64,000 nt of DNA from Gammaproteobacteria bacterium (lineage in GTDB: Bacteria > Pseudomonadota > Gammaproteobacteria > JADZEE01): contig JADZEE010000139.1 of the NCBI GenBank assembly GCA_020850735.1, positions 30,377 to 94,376 of the forward strand. The letters are read 5' to 3'. Below the pieces are notes generated by a model that was not told the DNA's origin, did no database searches, and worked only from the letters and a program-made list of their open reading frames with translations. The translations under genes were made by a program, and so were the position numbers. Numbering within the stretch: position 1 is the first letter of the stretch; every line of letters starts with the position of its first letter. Of the stretch, positions 27,203-37,037 are shown piece by piece.

Positions 27203-27925
27203 TCAGCGCTCGATGCCGCGCAGCTCCTTTTCGGCGTCCTCCAGGCTGATGTGGCGGATGTCCTTGCCGATTACCAGGTAGATCACGTCCTCGCAGATGT
27301 TGCGGGCATGATCACCGATGCGTTCCATCGCCCGCACGGCTAGGATCACGTTCAATACGCGGGTAATGCTGCGCGGGTCCTCCATCATGTAGGTGATGAG
27401 CTGGCGCAGGGTCGCATCCTGCTCGCGGTCGACCTCCCGATCTTCCTTGGCGATCGCCAGCGCGGCGTCGGCGTCCATGCGCGCGAAGGCGTCCAGCGCG
27501 TCGTGGAGCATGCGGCGCACGTGGTGACCCATGGCGAGCACCCCGATGTAATAGCTCTTGGGATTCTCGTTCGCGATCAGAGAGGCGACGATGCGCGCTA
27601 TCTTCTCGGCCTCGTCACCGACCCGCTCGAGATCGGTGATTATCTTCGTGACCGCGAGCACCAGACGCAGGTCGCCGGCCGCGGGATTGCGGCGGGCCAG
27701 GATCTCGGTGCATTCCTCGTCAATGTCCACCTCGAACGCGTTCACCTTGTAGTCGGACTGGGCGATCGTTTCGGCCAGAGCGGCGTTGCCGTGCGACAGG
27801 GCGTCGAGCACGTGCGCCAGATGCTCCTCGACCAGGCCCCCCATGCTCAGAACCTTGGTGCGGATGTCCTCCAGTTCCTTGTCGAACTGATGGAAGATAT
27901 GCGTCGGCAGTTTCGTGCTCGCCAT
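27203..27925 (-). CDS. phoU: Phosphate transport regulator PhoU
   Basis: This 240-residue protein has two PhoU repeats with ITDLERVGDEAEKIARI and VRAMERIGDHARNICEDV metal-binding motifs and the N-terminal HIFHQFDKELEDIRTKVLSMG. It signals phosphate sufficiency from the Pst transporter to PhoR. It follows pstB by 14 bp in the leftward pstS-pstC-pstA-pstB-phoU operon. Its 3' portion has been duplicated into the adjacent repeat cluster. Confidence 0.97.
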   Translation of the reverse strand: MASTKLPTHIFHQFDKELEDIRTKVLSMGGLVEEHLAHVLDALSHGNAALAETIAQSDYKVNAFEVDIDEECTEILARRNPAAGDLRLVLAVTKIITDLERVGDEAEKIARIVASLIANENPKSYYIGVLAMGHHVRRMLHDALDAFARMDADAALAIAKEDREVDREQDATLRQLITYMMEDPRSITRVLNVILAVRAMERIGDHARNICEDVIYLVIGKDIRHISLEDAEKELRGIER

Positions 27926-27939
27926 GTCGGTCCTCGCGT

Positions 27940-28830
27940 TCAGCCGTAGCGGCCGGTGATGTAGTCCTCGGTCATCTTCTTGCGCGGGTTGGTGAAAATG
28001 CGCTTGGTAGGACCGAACTCGACCAGCTCGCCCATGTACATGAACGCCGTGTTGTCGGAAACGCGTGCGGCCTGCTGCATGTTGTGCGTGACGATGACTA
28101 TCGTGTAATTGGCCTTGAGCTCGAATATCAATTCCTCAATCTTGAGCGTCGAAATCGGATCGAGCGAGGAGGCGGGCTCGTCGAGCAGCAGCACTTCGGG
28201 CTCGATGGCGATGGCGCGTGCGATCACCAGGCGTTGCTGCTGCCCACCCGACAGACCGAGCGCGCTTTCGTGCACCCGATCCTTGACCTCGTCCCACAGG
28301 GCCGCGGCCTTGAGCGCGCGCTCGACGACGTGGTCGAGCAGGCGACGCTTATTGACACCCTGAAGTCGCAGCCCGTAAGCGACGTTCTCGTAGATCGACT
28401 TCGGAAACGGATTCGGCTTCTGGAACACCATGCCGACGCGCCGGCGCAGATCGGCGACGTCGACGTGCCTGGCGTAGATGTCGTCGTCGTTGAGCCAGAT
28501 CGAGCCGGCGATGCGCACGCTGTCATACAGATCGTTCATGCGGTTGAAGCAGCGGATCAGCGTGGACTTGCCGCAACCACTCGGGCCGATGAAGGCGGTG
28601 ACGCGTTTCTCCGGGATGCGCAGGTCGACGTTCTTGAGCGCCTGGGTGTCGCCGTACCACAGATTCAGCGCCTCCACCCGCAGGCATTCGCGCTCCTGCC
28701 CGCCGGCGTCCGGTGCGGCCGGTTCACGCAGGCTCGCACTGACGTCGATGGTGTGAGTCGGCGTGGCGGGCGCGGCGTCTGCGGAATCGGCCATTGCGGC
28801 GGGCTCGGATCGCTCAACTGTCTGCGGCAT
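27940..28830 (-). CDS. pstB: Phosphate ABC transporter ATP-binding protein PstB
   Basis: The product of 296 residues has Walker [10 protein letters not shown], the Q-loop [16 protein letters not shown] signature LSGGQQQR and Walker [14 protein letters not shown]. An N-terminal extension of about 45 residues rich in Ala/Pro precedes the conserved [14 protein letters not shown]. The start at 28830 overlaps the pstA stop by 17 bases; an internal ATG at 28794 has no ribosome site. Confidence 0.97.
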   Translation of the reverse strand: MPQTVERSEPAAMADSADAAPATPTHTIDVSASLREPAAPDAGGQERECLRVEALNLWYGDTQALKNVDLRIPEKRVTAFIGPSGCGKSTLIRCFNRMNDLYDSVRIAGSIWLNDDDIYARHVDVADLRRRVGMVFQKPNPFPKSIYENVAYGLRLQGVNKRRLLDHVVERALKAAALWDEVKDRVHESALGLSGGQQQRLVIARAIAIEPEVLLLDEPASSLDPISTLKIEELIFELKANYTIVIVTHNMQQAARVSDNTAFMYMGELVEFGPTKRIFTNPRKKMTEDYITGRYG

Positions 28831-30493
28831 TGTACTTTTCCCGCAGGCGGTTGCGAATCTGGATTGCCGCCAGATTCAGCGCGACGACGATGACCACCAG
28901 GAGCAGGGACGTCGAGTACACCAGCGGACGGGCGGCCTCGACGTTCGGGCTCTGGAAGCCGACATCGTAGATGTGAAAGCCCAGATGCATGAACTTGCGC
29001 TCCAGGTGCAGGTAGGGAAAGTTGCCGTCCAGGGGCAGGGTCGGCGCCAGTTTGACCACACCGACCAGCATCAGCGGTGCGACCTCGCCGGCGGCACGCG
29101 CAATCGCCAGGATGAGGCCGGTCATCATGGCCGGCGTCGCCATCGGCAGCACCGTGCGCCACAGGGTCTCGGCCCTGGTCGCGCCGAGCGCGAGACTGCC
29201 TTCGCGGATGGAGCGCGGTATCCGCGACAGCCCCTCCTCGGTGGCGACGATGACCACCGGGACAGTGAGGATGGCCAGCGTCAGCGACGACCACAGCAGG
29301 CCCGGCGTGCCGAACGTCGGTGCGGGCAGCGCCTGCGCAAAAAACACGCGGTCTATGTTGCTGCCCAGGAAATAGACGAAGAAACCCAGACCGAACACGC
29401 CGTAGACGACCGACGGCACCCCGGCGAGGTTATTCACGGCGATGCGGATGATCCGGGTCACGGTCCCCTGACGGGCGTACTCGTGCAGGTATACCGCGGC
29501 GACGACGCCGAACGGAGTCGTGAATACCGACATGAGCAGCACCATGAGCACCGTGCCGAAGATCGCGGGGAAGATTCCGCCTTCGGTGTTGGCTTCACGC
29601 GGATCCTCGAACACGAACTCGCGCAGTTTGGAGGCGTACAGCGCGAACCTGGCGAACAGCCCCATGGCGTTCGGCCGGTACACGCGCAGGACCTTGGCCA
29701 GGCGCACCTCGATCCGGCGGCCATCGGCCAGGCGCACGCGCAGGCTGTCGCGGTCGATTTCGGCATGCAAGGCGCGCAGCTCGGTGCTCATGCGCTCGTA
29801 ACCATCCTGCAGGCGCGCGCGTTCAGCGTCGATGCGGGCGCGCGCGCCGGGATCGGCGCCGGAGTGGATCGCGAGGTCGCGTTCCTCCAGGCGCAAGCGC
29901 TCCATGGCGTAGTTGACTGCGCCGATCTCGTCCTTCTCGATCTCCTCGATGCGTTCGCGCAGCGACGCGGCCCGGGCGAGGCGCTCCTCGAGCGTGCGCC
30001 AAAGTGCGTCACCGGCGGCGACCTCGTTATCCCCCTGCAGGATCGCCTCCGGGTAGGCGTACAGGTTGCCCCATTCCTCGCGTTCGATGACCGTGGCGCT
30101 GGCGGGTCGCTCGATCGCGCCCATCGCCGGGGCGACGAACCACTTGAAATCGAGCCCCGTGACGTCGCGGTTGCCGATCTTGTACAGGTAGCGGTCGATC
30201 CGCTCGGCAGCCGCGGGCAGATCGAATCCCGCGGCGACGCGGTTCCGATACACGCTTTCGGCCTCGACCCGTTCGCCCAGGTAGACGGCGGGATCGCTGC
30301 CGGGCTCCACGTAGCTGAATTGCTCGACGCGGGCCGGCCAGAAATGCTCGAGGCCCCGCACGCCGATGAGGCCGATGACGCCGGTCACCATGACCATGTT
30401 CACGCTCACCGCGCCGGCGGTGAGCCACACCCACGGGCTGCCGGAACCGAGCCAGGCGCGGACCGTGGTATGTGTGCGCCGCCCGCGTGCCAT
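28814..30493 (-). CDS. pstA: Phosphate ABC transporter permease PstA, long form
   Basis: This 559-residue permease is nearly twice the E. coli length. After the first membrane helix (about 20-43) there is an insert of some 250 residues predicted outside the membrane. It includes a coiled-coil stretch rich in Glu/Arg (about 165-245, for example [20 protein letters not shown]). The normal permease core follows with five helices and the EAA loop [21 protein letters not shown]. The ATG at 30493 lies 5 bp after the pstC stop. Long PstA/PstC pairs are known in gammaproteobacteria; the role of the inserts is not established. Confidence 0.95.
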   Translation of the reverse strand: MARGRRTHTTVRAWLGSGSPWVWLTAGAVSVNMVMVTGVIGLIGVRGLEHFWPARVEQFSYVEPGSDPAVYLGERVEAESVYRNRVAAGFDLPAAAERIDRYLYKIGNRDVTGLDFKWFVAPAMGAIERPASATVIEREEWGNLYAYPEAILQGDNEVAAGDALWRTLEERLARAASLRERIEEIEKDEIGAVNYAMERLRLEERDLAIHSGADPGARARIDAERARLQDGYERMSTELRALHAEIDRDSLRVRLADGRRIEVRLAKVLRVYRPNAMGLFARFALYASKLREFVFEDPREANTEGGIFPAIFGTVLMVLLMSVFTTPFGVVAAVYLHEYARQGTVTRIIRIAVNNLAGVPSVVYGVFGLGFFVYFLGSNIDRVFFAQALPAPTFGTPGLLWSSLTLAILTVPVVIVATEEGLSRIPRSIREGSLALGATRAETLWRTVLPMATPAMMTGLILAIARAAGEVAPLMLVGVVKLAPTLPLDGNFPYLHLERKFMHLGFHIYDVGFQSPNVEAARPLVYSTSLLLVVIVVALNLAAIQIRNRLREKYNAADS

Positions 30494-30498
30494 CGGCG

Positions 30499-32772
30499 TC
30501 AAAGCCCCGAATACCGGGTTCGCAGCCGCTGGCGGATGATTTCCGCCGCGGTATTGAACAGGAAGGTCACCAGGAACAGGACCAGCGCGGCCAGGAACAG
30601 AATGCGGTAGTGGCTGCTGCCGACTTCCGACTCCGGCATCTCCACGGCGATGTTGGCCGACAGCGCACGAAAACCCTGAAAGAGGTTCATATCGATGATG
30701 GGGGTATTGCCCGTCGCCATCAGCACGATCATGGTCTCGCCCACAGCGCGGCCGAGACCGATCATCACGCCGGAGAAGATACCCGGGCTCGCGGTGAGCA
30801 GCACCACCCGGACCATGGTCTGCCAGGGTGTTGCACCGAGCGCGAGTGAGCCGACCGTGAGATGGCGCGGCACGCCGAACACCGCGTCCTCGCTGATCGA
30901 GAAGATCGTCGGGATCACCGCGAATCCCATGGCGATACCCACGACCAGCGAGTTGCGCTGGTCGTAATCGACGCCGAGGCGGTGGGTCATCCAGGCGGCC
31001 AGATCCCCGCTGAACAGTCCCGACTCGAGGGTGTCGCCGAGCCCGAGCGCCGCGACTACCGCCAGACACACGACCGGCACGAGCAACGCGCCCTCCCATC
31101 CGTTCGGGATCCGATAGCGCACCGCCGCCGGCAGCCGGGACCAGATGTAGGCCGCGGCGACGACGGCGAGCGGCAGGACGACGATCAACAGGAACACGCC
31201 GGCGAGCCGGTGTTCGACGAACGGCGCGAGCCACAGGCCCGCCAGGAAGCCCAGAATGACGGTCGGGATCGCGGCCATCACCTCGATGGTCGGCTTCACG
31301 TAGCCGCGCATACGCGGGGACATGAAGTAGCCGGCGTACACCGCGCCGCCGATCGCCAGCGGGATCGCGAACAGCATGGCGTACAGCGCCGCCTTCAACG
31401 TACCGAACGCCAGCGGCGTCAGGCTGAGCTTGGGTTCGAAGTCGCTGGTCGCGGCCGAGGATTGCCAGATGTACTCGGGCTGTTGCCGGCTCTCGTACCA
31501 GACCTTGCCCCAAAGAGCCCGCCAGGAAACCTCGGGGTGCTCGTTGTGCAGCACCCAGTGGTGCAGGCGATCGTTGTCGTCCAGGACGACGGCGACATCG
31601 GCGCGCGGCGAGATGGCCAGCGCGGTGACGGTGCCGGCATCGAGCTTCTCGATCTTCAGGGTACGGTGCGCGGTCGTGTGGTAGACGCCGACCGTGCCGT
31701 CGGCAGCGGCAGCGAGAAAACCCTTGCGGTGGTGCTCCGGCGCGAGCGCGACGATGGGCGCGTGCTGCTCGTGGAACGCGCGCACGAAGGTGAGCTTGTA
31801 GTCGTTGCCGGCGTCGCGCACGGGAAACCACTGAGCGGTCCGTCCCCGGCTGTCACCGGCGAGCAGGGAAATGCCGCCGGCGACGAAATCCAGCGCGGTG
31901 ATCGTGGCCCCGTCCTGCACGATTCTGGTGGTGTCGATCGGGCTGGGACTGGCCGGGTCGGTCAGATCGTAGAGACTGATCCGGCCCTGGTCATCGAGGA
32001 CGTACAGGCTGCGCTGGTCCACGCTCAGGGCAATCCGTGCGGGTTGCACGGCGCCGCTGTCTATCGCACCGTCGCGACGTTCGATCGTCACACTGTCGTC
32101 CAGCAACGAGCGCGTGAGGACGAGGTCGCTGACGAGCACGCGGCCATCTTGTGCGATCGCGACCACGGTCACGCGCTCGTCCGTACCCTGGACGTCGATC
32201 GCCCGGAGCGCCCGGCCGGCGGGGTCGATGACCACCGGCGTGTCGCCGAGCGGAAAGGCGAACGAAGGGGTCGTTACCCGGCGGTCGTTCGGAAAGCTGT
32301 TGCTGTACCGGTGCCGGAACACCAGCGCTCGACCGTCGGCCAGCCCGAGGGCGAGCATGGCCCGCGAGGGATCGCCGGCGCCGAAGGCGGTCACGGCGGC
32401 ACCGACCTCGGGCAACGCGCGCGTGTCCAGACGCGTTCCATCGGCGGTTCGAAAGAACAGCGCCTCGCCCGTGGCGGTCACGCGCAGACCGATTTCGCCG
32501 TACTCGTCGAGCGCCAGATACAGCGTGCCGCCGGCCGGCCCCGGTAGCGCGTACTGCCCGATCGCCTCCACCCGTGCGGGCCGGAACAGCGGCAGCACGA
32601 CATACAGCAGGTAAAAAAAGATCAGGACGATGGCGACGATGACGCTGATGCCGCCGATCGCCATGCAACGCGTGGCGAGCCGATCCTTCAAACGACGCCA
32701 GGCGCGCCGCCTCGTGGCCACGCTTATCGGCGGCTGTACGGGCGCGTGACCGGAGGCGCTCGCCGGTTCCAT
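30499..32772 (-). CDS. pstC: Phosphate ABC transporter permease PstC, long form with propeller-like insert
   Basis: The product of 757 residues carries a first membrane helix at about 37-62, then a periplasmic domain of roughly 370 residues. That domain has repeated short beta segments ending in Asp/Gly turns (VTVVAIAQDGRVLV, RIALSVDQRSLYVLDDQGRISLYD, TVTALAISPRADVAVVLDD). This looks like a WD40-type beta-propeller. The C-terminal permease core has the EAA loop [20 protein letters not shown]. coli PstC has about 320 residues. It pairs with the long PstA. No strong ribosome site precedes the ATG at 32772. Confidence 0.94.
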   Translation of the reverse strand: MEPASASGHAPVQPPISVATRRRAWRRLKDRLATRCMAIGGISVIVAIVLIFFYLLYVVLPLFRPARVEAIGQYALPGPAGGTLYLALDEYGEIGLRVTATGEALFFRTADGTRLDTRALPEVGAAVTAFGAGDPSRAMLALGLADGRALVFRHRYSNSFPNDRRVTTPSFAFPLGDTPVVIDPAGRALRAIDVQGTDERVTVVAIAQDGRVLVSDLVLTRSLLDDSVTIERRDGAIDSGAVQPARIALSVDQRSLYVLDDQGRISLYDLTDPASPSPIDTTRIVQDGATITALDFVAGGISLLAGDSRGRTAQWFPVRDAGNDYKLTFVRAFHEQHAPIVALAPEHHRKGFLAAAADGTVGVYHTTAHRTLKIEKLDAGTVTALAISPRADVAVVLDDNDRLHHWVLHNEHPEVSWRALWGKVWYESRQQPEYIWQSSAATSDFEPKLSLTPLAFGTLKAALYAMLFAIPLAIGGAVYAGYFMSPRMRGYVKPTIEVMAAIPTVILGFLAGLWLAPFVEHRLAGVFLLIVVLPLAVVAAAYIWSRLPAAVRYRIPNGWEGALLVPVVCLAVVAALGLGDTLESGLFSGDLAAWMTHRLGVDYDQRNSLVVGIAMGFAVIPTIFSISEDAVFGVPRHLTVGSLALGATPWQTMVRVVLLTASPGIFSGVMIGLGRAVGETMIVLMATGNTPIIDMNLFQGFRALSANIAVEMPESEVGSSHYRILFLAALVLFLVTFLFNTAAEIIRQRLRTRYSGL

Positions 32773-32824
32773 GTCAGCAGCTCATCGGGAAAGATCGGAC
32801 GGAAAATCCCCGGCCGGACGAATA

Positions 32825-32859
32825 CTTGCCGGCCCCGCCTTTACGGCGGGGCCGGCAAG
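32825..32859. terminator. Strong hairpin between pstS and pstC
   Basis: CTTGCCGGCCCCGCC and GGCGGGGCCGGCAAG form a perfect 15-bp stem with a 5-base loop, in the 112-bp gap after the pstS stop. No T-tract follows. In pst operons such a hairpin usually protects the pstS transcript end so that the binding protein is made in excess over the permease. Confidence 0.7.
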
Positions 32860-32884
32860 GGCGCGCCACAGTCGGACAAGACAG

Positions 32885-33859
32885 CTAGTCACCGCCGAGC
32901 AGTGCACGCTGGCGTACCGCCGCACTTTCGGGCAGCGGCACGTAACCGTCCTTGACGACGGTGAGCTGTCCCGCCTTGGAAAGCACCATCGTCAGGAACT
33001 CGCGCTCCAGTGGCGGCAGCGGCTGGTTGGGGTGCTTATTGACGTATATGTAGAGGAAACGCGACAGCGGAAACCTGCCGGTGACGGCGTTGTCCGCCGT
33101 CGCTTCGACAAACGGCCGGCCCTCGGCGCGCGCCAGCGGGACCGCACGCACACCCGAGGTACGATAGCCGATGCCGGAGTAACCGATACCGTTCAGCGAG
33201 CGGGTTACGCCCTGCACGACCGAGGCCGAGCCCGGTTGCTCGTTGACGGTATCGCGGAAGTCGCCGTTGCACAGCGCGTGCTCCTTGAAGTAACCGTAGG
33301 TGCCGGACACTGAATTACGACCATAGAGCTGGAGGCTGCGCGTCTTCCAGTCGCCTCCCAGACCGAGATCGCCCCACGTGGTCATGTCCTTGGGGTAGCC
33401 GCACTTGCGCGTCGCCGAGAAGATCGCGTCGACCTGGGGCAGGGTCAGACCCTCGATGGGATTGTCCTTGTGCACGTAAACCGCGAGCGCGTCGATCGCG
33501 ACAGCGACCGCGAGCGGCTTGTAGCCGTAGCGGTTCTCGAATGCCTGGATCTCCTGGCCCTTCATCTTCCGGCTCATGGGGCCGAGGTTGGCGGTGCCCT
33601 CGGTGAGCGCCGGCGGCGCGGTGGAGGAGCCGGCCCCCTGGATCTGGATATTGACGTTGGGATAGAGCCGCTTGAACTCCTCCGCCCACAGCGTCATGAG
33701 GTTGTTCAGGGTGTCCGAACCGATGCTGGACACATTGCCGGCCACACCGCTGGCGGTCCGGTATTCGGGCAACGCCGGGTCGACCATGGCATCGGCGGCG
33801 AAGGTACCGGACGCCCCGCAAATCAACGTGGCGGCCAGGATCCGGGCAGTAAGCTTCAT
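32885..33859 (-). CDS. pstS: Phosphate ABC transporter substrate-binding protein PstS
   Basis: This 324-residue periplasmic protein has a signal peptide ([18 protein letters not shown], cleavage near TFAADA), the phosphate-binding [23 protein letters not shown] region cut here to its parts, and [15 protein letters not shown] later. The ATG at 33859 has GGAGGA 10 bases upstream; a start at 33904 would bury the signal peptide. It is the first gene of the leftward pst operon and is driven by a Pho-box promoter. Confidence 0.95.
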   Translation of the reverse strand: MKLTARILAATLICGASGTFAADAMVDPALPEYRTASGVAGNVSSIGSDTLNNLMTLWAEEFKRLYPNVNIQIQGAGSSTAPPALTEGTANLGPMSRKMKGQEIQAFENRYGYKPLAVAVAIDALAVYVHKDNPIEGLTLPQVDAIFSATRKCGYPKDMTTWGDLGLGGDWKTRSLQLYGRNSVSGTYGYFKEHALCNGDFRDTVNEQPGSASVVQGVTRSLNGIGYSGIGYRTSGVRAVPLARAEGRPFVEATADNAVTGRFPLSRFLYIYVNKHPNQPLPPLEREFLTMVLSKAGQLTVVKDGYVPLPESAAVRQRALLGGD

Positions 33860-33909
33860 GATGTCGTGGTCCTCCGGTCGGTCTGTCCATTGGGCTGGAC
33901 GCACGCCAA

Positions 33910-33943
33910 AGGCTAGGGCCGCAACATTACGTTCGTATTACAA
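33910..33943 (-). promoter_or_regulatory. Pho-box promoter of the pstS operon
   Basis: On the minus strand TTGTAAT-ACGA-ACGTAAT (33943-33926) is a pair of 7-mers spaced by four bases, followed after exactly 10 bases by a -10 element TAGCCT (33915-33910). The start site would lie near 33903, about 44 bases before the ATG. It matches the porin promoter at 24568-24601 in every spacing. Confidence 0.78.
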
Positions 33944-34027
33944 ATCGCATGCGGGCCGCGGGCGACGCCACGCCCGGCGCGGCAAGCAGTCGAAACCGGC
34001 CGGATGCGGCCGGTGCGCACGGCCCGA

Positions 34028-34834
34028 TCAGCACAACGCGGCGAGGTAGCAGATCCAGCCGGCGTCGGGCTCGCCGCGGTCGGTGGGGTAGAACTCGGCA
34101 CCCGGTTCGTCGCCGTCCCACGATTGCCAGTACACCTGGACGCGGGAAAAGCCGGCTTCGCCGAGCAGCTCGCGCAGTTCCGGCAGCGTCCACAAGCGCC
34201 AGTGATACGAGAATGCCCGCTTGAGCCTGGAGCCGTCATCGAACTTGAAATCGATGTGGCACTCGAGGTCGCCGGTGATCGGGTTGTAGTCGGCCTGGTC
34301 CCAGATATAGGTGTGGCCGTCGCATTTCGTGCGCTCGCGCAGGACGCGAAAAGCGTCGTAGCCGCCGAACGCGTCGAGGAAGAACACGCCGTCGTCGACG
34401 AGCCCGGCACGCACGCGCCGGAAATAGGCGCGCAGAGACTTGCGTTCCTTGAACAGCCAGTAGCTGAAGTTCATGGCCAGCGTCACGTCGACCGCCGGCA
34501 CGCGGGCCGTCATCACGTCGGCCTGCAACAGGTGCACGCGCTGCGCGGCACCGCGCCTGAGCCGCGCGACATTGTGCGTGCGGCCCCATTCCAGGACCTC
34601 GGCGTCGATGTCGACGCCATAGGCAATCCGATCGGCACGCCGCCGCGCCCACTCGGTGCACACGGCCGCGGTACCACAGAAGTCCTCCCGCAGCAGGTGC
34701 GCCCTCCGGCCCCGAAGCTCGCGGAACGTGTCGGCGACGAAATCGATTTCCGCTTCCGAACACTGGACCGATTCCTGGTACAGCGCGTGCCGGTCGGCAC
34801 GCTCGGCCTGGGTGCGTTTCCGGGAAGGAGGCAT
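34028..34834 (-). CDS. Class I SAM-dependent methyltransferase
   Basis: This 268-residue protein has the motif LREDFCGTAAVCTEWA in place of the usual glycine-rich SAM loop, then YGVDIDAEVLEWG (acidic residue binding the ribose), LLQADVM and VTLAMNFSYWLF. DFCGT-type methyltransferases of this sort are common but uncharacterised. The ATG at 34834 was chosen over a TTG at 34858. Neither has a clear ribosome site. It lies between pstS and ppk1 without obvious link to phosphate. Confidence 0.85.
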   Translation of the reverse strand: MPPSRKRTQAERADRHALYQESVQCSEAEIDFVADTFRELRGRRAHLLREDFCGTAAVCTEWARRRADRIAYGVDIDAEVLEWGRTHNVARLRRGAAQRVHLLQADVMTARVPAVDVTLAMNFSYWLFKERKSLRAYFRRVRAGLVDDGVFFLDAFGGYDAFRVLRERTKCDGHTYIWDQADYNPITGDLECHIDFKFDDGSRLKRAFSYHWRLWTLPELRELLGEAGFSRVQVYWQSWDGDEPGAEFYPTDRGEPDAGWICYLAALC

Positions 34835-34940
34835 AGCGACGCGGTAACTGGGCTGCAATGGATCCGGCGGGCGCGCATGATAGCATTAATTCCCGGCACA
34901 TGAGCCCGCATCTGCGCACGCACCAGACGTACCACGGACA

Positions 34941-37010
34941 ATGGATGCCACCGACCTGCAGCACGCCGATCTGTATGTGAATCGCGAGCTGTCGCTGCTC
35001 GAGTTCAACCGGCGGGTGCTCGCCCAGGCGACCGACGAGACGTTGCCGCTGCTGGAACGGCTGCGCTTTCTGTGCATCGCCAGCTCCAATCTCGACGAGT
35101 TCTTCGAGATCCGCGTCTCGGGGCTGAAGCAGCAGGTCGCCTACGGCGCCGTACAGCGCGGCCCGGACAACCTCACCCCGAACGAGCAGCTCGCGCGGAT
35201 CGCCGAGATCGCCCATGGGCTCGTCAACGAACAGTACCGGGTACTGAACGAACAGCTCTTCCCCGCCCTGGCGCGCGAGGGCATCCGCTTTCTCAAGCGC
35301 TCGGAGTGGAACGCGAAGCACGCGAGCTGGGTACGATCGTTTTTCAACCGCGAATTGCTGCCGGTGCTCTCGCCCATCGGTCTGGACCCGGCGCATCCCT
35401 TCCCGCGCATCCTCAACAAGAGCCTGAACTTCCTGGTATCGCTGGAAGGACGTGACGCCTTCGGTCGCACCACGGGCGTGGCGATCGTGCAGGCGCCGCG
35501 GGCGCTTCCGCGCATCATCTCGATTCCGGCGACGCACACCGATGGGCCGAACGACTTCGTCATGCTTTCGGCGATCATCCACGCACGCGTGGACGATTTG
35601 TTCCCCGGCATGCGTGCGACCGGCTGTTACCAGTTCCGCATCACCCGCAACAGCGACCTGTTCGTGGACGACGAGGAAATAGACGATCTCAAGCGGGCGC
35701 TGGAGGGAGAGCTGTCGCAGCGGCGCTTCGGCGATGCCGTGCGCGTCGAGGTGGCGGATGACTGCCCGCCGGAGATGCGCAACTTTCTGCTCACGCAGTT
35801 CAAGCTCACGGAACGCGACCTGTTCCAGTGCAACGGCCCGGTGAACCTGACCCGGCTCATGGCGGTGCCGGACCTGGTCGATCGGCCGGATCTCAAGTTT
35901 CCGGGCTTCACCCCGAGCATCCCCGCGCGCCTCGCCCGCAACCCTGACGTCTTCGAGGTCATTCGCAAGGGTGACGTGCTGCTGCACCATCCGTTCGAGT
36001 CGTTCGCACCCGTGGTCGACTTCGTCCGTCAGGCGGCCGCGGACCCTGACGTGCTCGCGATCCGCCAGACCCTGTACCGCACCGGTTCGGATTCGGCCAT
36101 CGTCAAGGCGCTGGTCGACGCAGCGCGCGCGGGCAAGGAGGTTCTGGTCGTCATCGAGCTCAGGGCACGTTTCGACGAGGCGGCCAACATCGAGCTCGCC
36201 GACGATCTCCAGGAGGCGGGAGCGCACGTCGTCTACGGGGTGGTCGGCCACAAGACGCACGCCAAGATGTGCCTGGTCGTGCGCCGCGAGGGCAGACAGC
36301 TGCGCCGCTACGTGCATGTGGGCACCGGCAACTACCACGCCCGGACCGCGCGCGCCTACACCGACTACGGCCTGCTCACCTGCGACGCCGCCTTCGGCGA
36401 GGATGTGCACAAGGTGTTCCAGCAACTCACCGCACTCGGCCGCGCCGGCAAGCTCAAGAAGCTGCTGCAGTCGCCGTTCACGCTGCAAAAAGCGATCCTC
36501 GACTTCATCCATCGCGAGGCCGTGCATGCGCGCGCGGGCCGGCCGGCGCGCATCATCGCCAAGATGAACGCGCTCATCGAACCGCAGGTCATCAAAGCGC
36601 TCTACGAGGCCTCGAGCGCGGGCGTGAAAATCGACCTCATCATCCGCGGCATGTGCTCGCTGCGACCGGGGATCGGCGGCGTCTCGGAGAACATCACCGT
36701 CCGTTCCATCATCGGCCGCTTCCTGGAGCACACGCGCGTGTTCTACTTCGCGAACGGCGGCGACGAGCAGGTATGGCTATCGAGCGCGGACTGGATGGGG
36801 CGCAACTTCTTCAACCGGGTCGAGGTGTGTTTCCCGATCGAGGACAAGCGGCTGCGCCAGCGGGTGGTCAACGAGTCCCTGCACAACTACCTCAGTGACA
36901 ACGCGCAGGCCTGGATCCTGCAGGCCGACGGCAATTACAAGCGGCCTTCCGCGAGCGCCGGCAAGGCCCGCAGCGCACAGCTTCGGCTGCTCGCGGATCT
37001 GTGCGGCTGA
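34941..37010 (+). CDS. ppk1: Polyphosphate kinase 1
   Basis: This 689-residue enzyme makes polyphosphate from ATP. The N-terminal YVNRELSLLEFNRRVLAQA is diagnostic, followed by the head domain and two phospholipase-D-like domains. The catalytic His is in the GHKTHAKMCLVVRR segment, with HVGTGNYHARTARAYTDYG downstream, cut here to its core. It is convergent with ppx, its hydrolytic counterpart, and adjoins the Pho regulon, although no Pho box was found in the 106-bp upstream gap. Confidence 0.97.
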   Translation: MDATDLQHADLYVNRELSLLEFNRRVLAQATDETLPLLERLRFLCIASSNLDEFFEIRVSGLKQQVAYGAVQRGPDNLTPNEQLARIAEIAHGLVNEQYRVLNEQLFPALAREGIRFLKRSEWNAKHASWVRSFFNRELLPVLSPIGLDPAHPFPRILNKSLNFLVSLEGRDAFGRTTGVAIVQAPRALPRIISIPATHTDGPNDFVMLSAIIHARVDDLFPGMRATGCYQFRITRNSDLFVDDEEIDDLKRALEGELSQRRFGDAVRVEVADDCPPEMRNFLLTQFKLTERDLFQCNGPVNLTRLMAVPDLVDRPDLKFPGFTPSIPARLARNPDVFEVIRKGDVLLHHPFESFAPVVDFVRQAAADPDVLAIRQTLYRTGSDSAIVKALVDAARAGKEVLVVIELRARFDEAANIELADDLQEAGAHVVYGVVGHKTHAKMCLVVRREGRQLRRYVHVGTGNYHARTARAYTDYGLLTCDAAFGEDVHKVFQQLTALGRAGKLKKLLQSPFTLQKAILDFIHREAVHARAGRPARIIAKMNALIEPQVIKALYEASSAGVKIDLIIRGMCSLRPGIGGVSENITVRSIIGRFLEHTRVFYFANGGDEQVWLSSADWMGRNFFNRVEVCFPIEDKRLRQRVVNESLHNYLSDNAQAWILQADGNYKRPSASAGKARSAQLRLLADLCG

Positions 37011-37037
37011 ACCGCGGGCGCGCGGCCGGGCCGGCAG

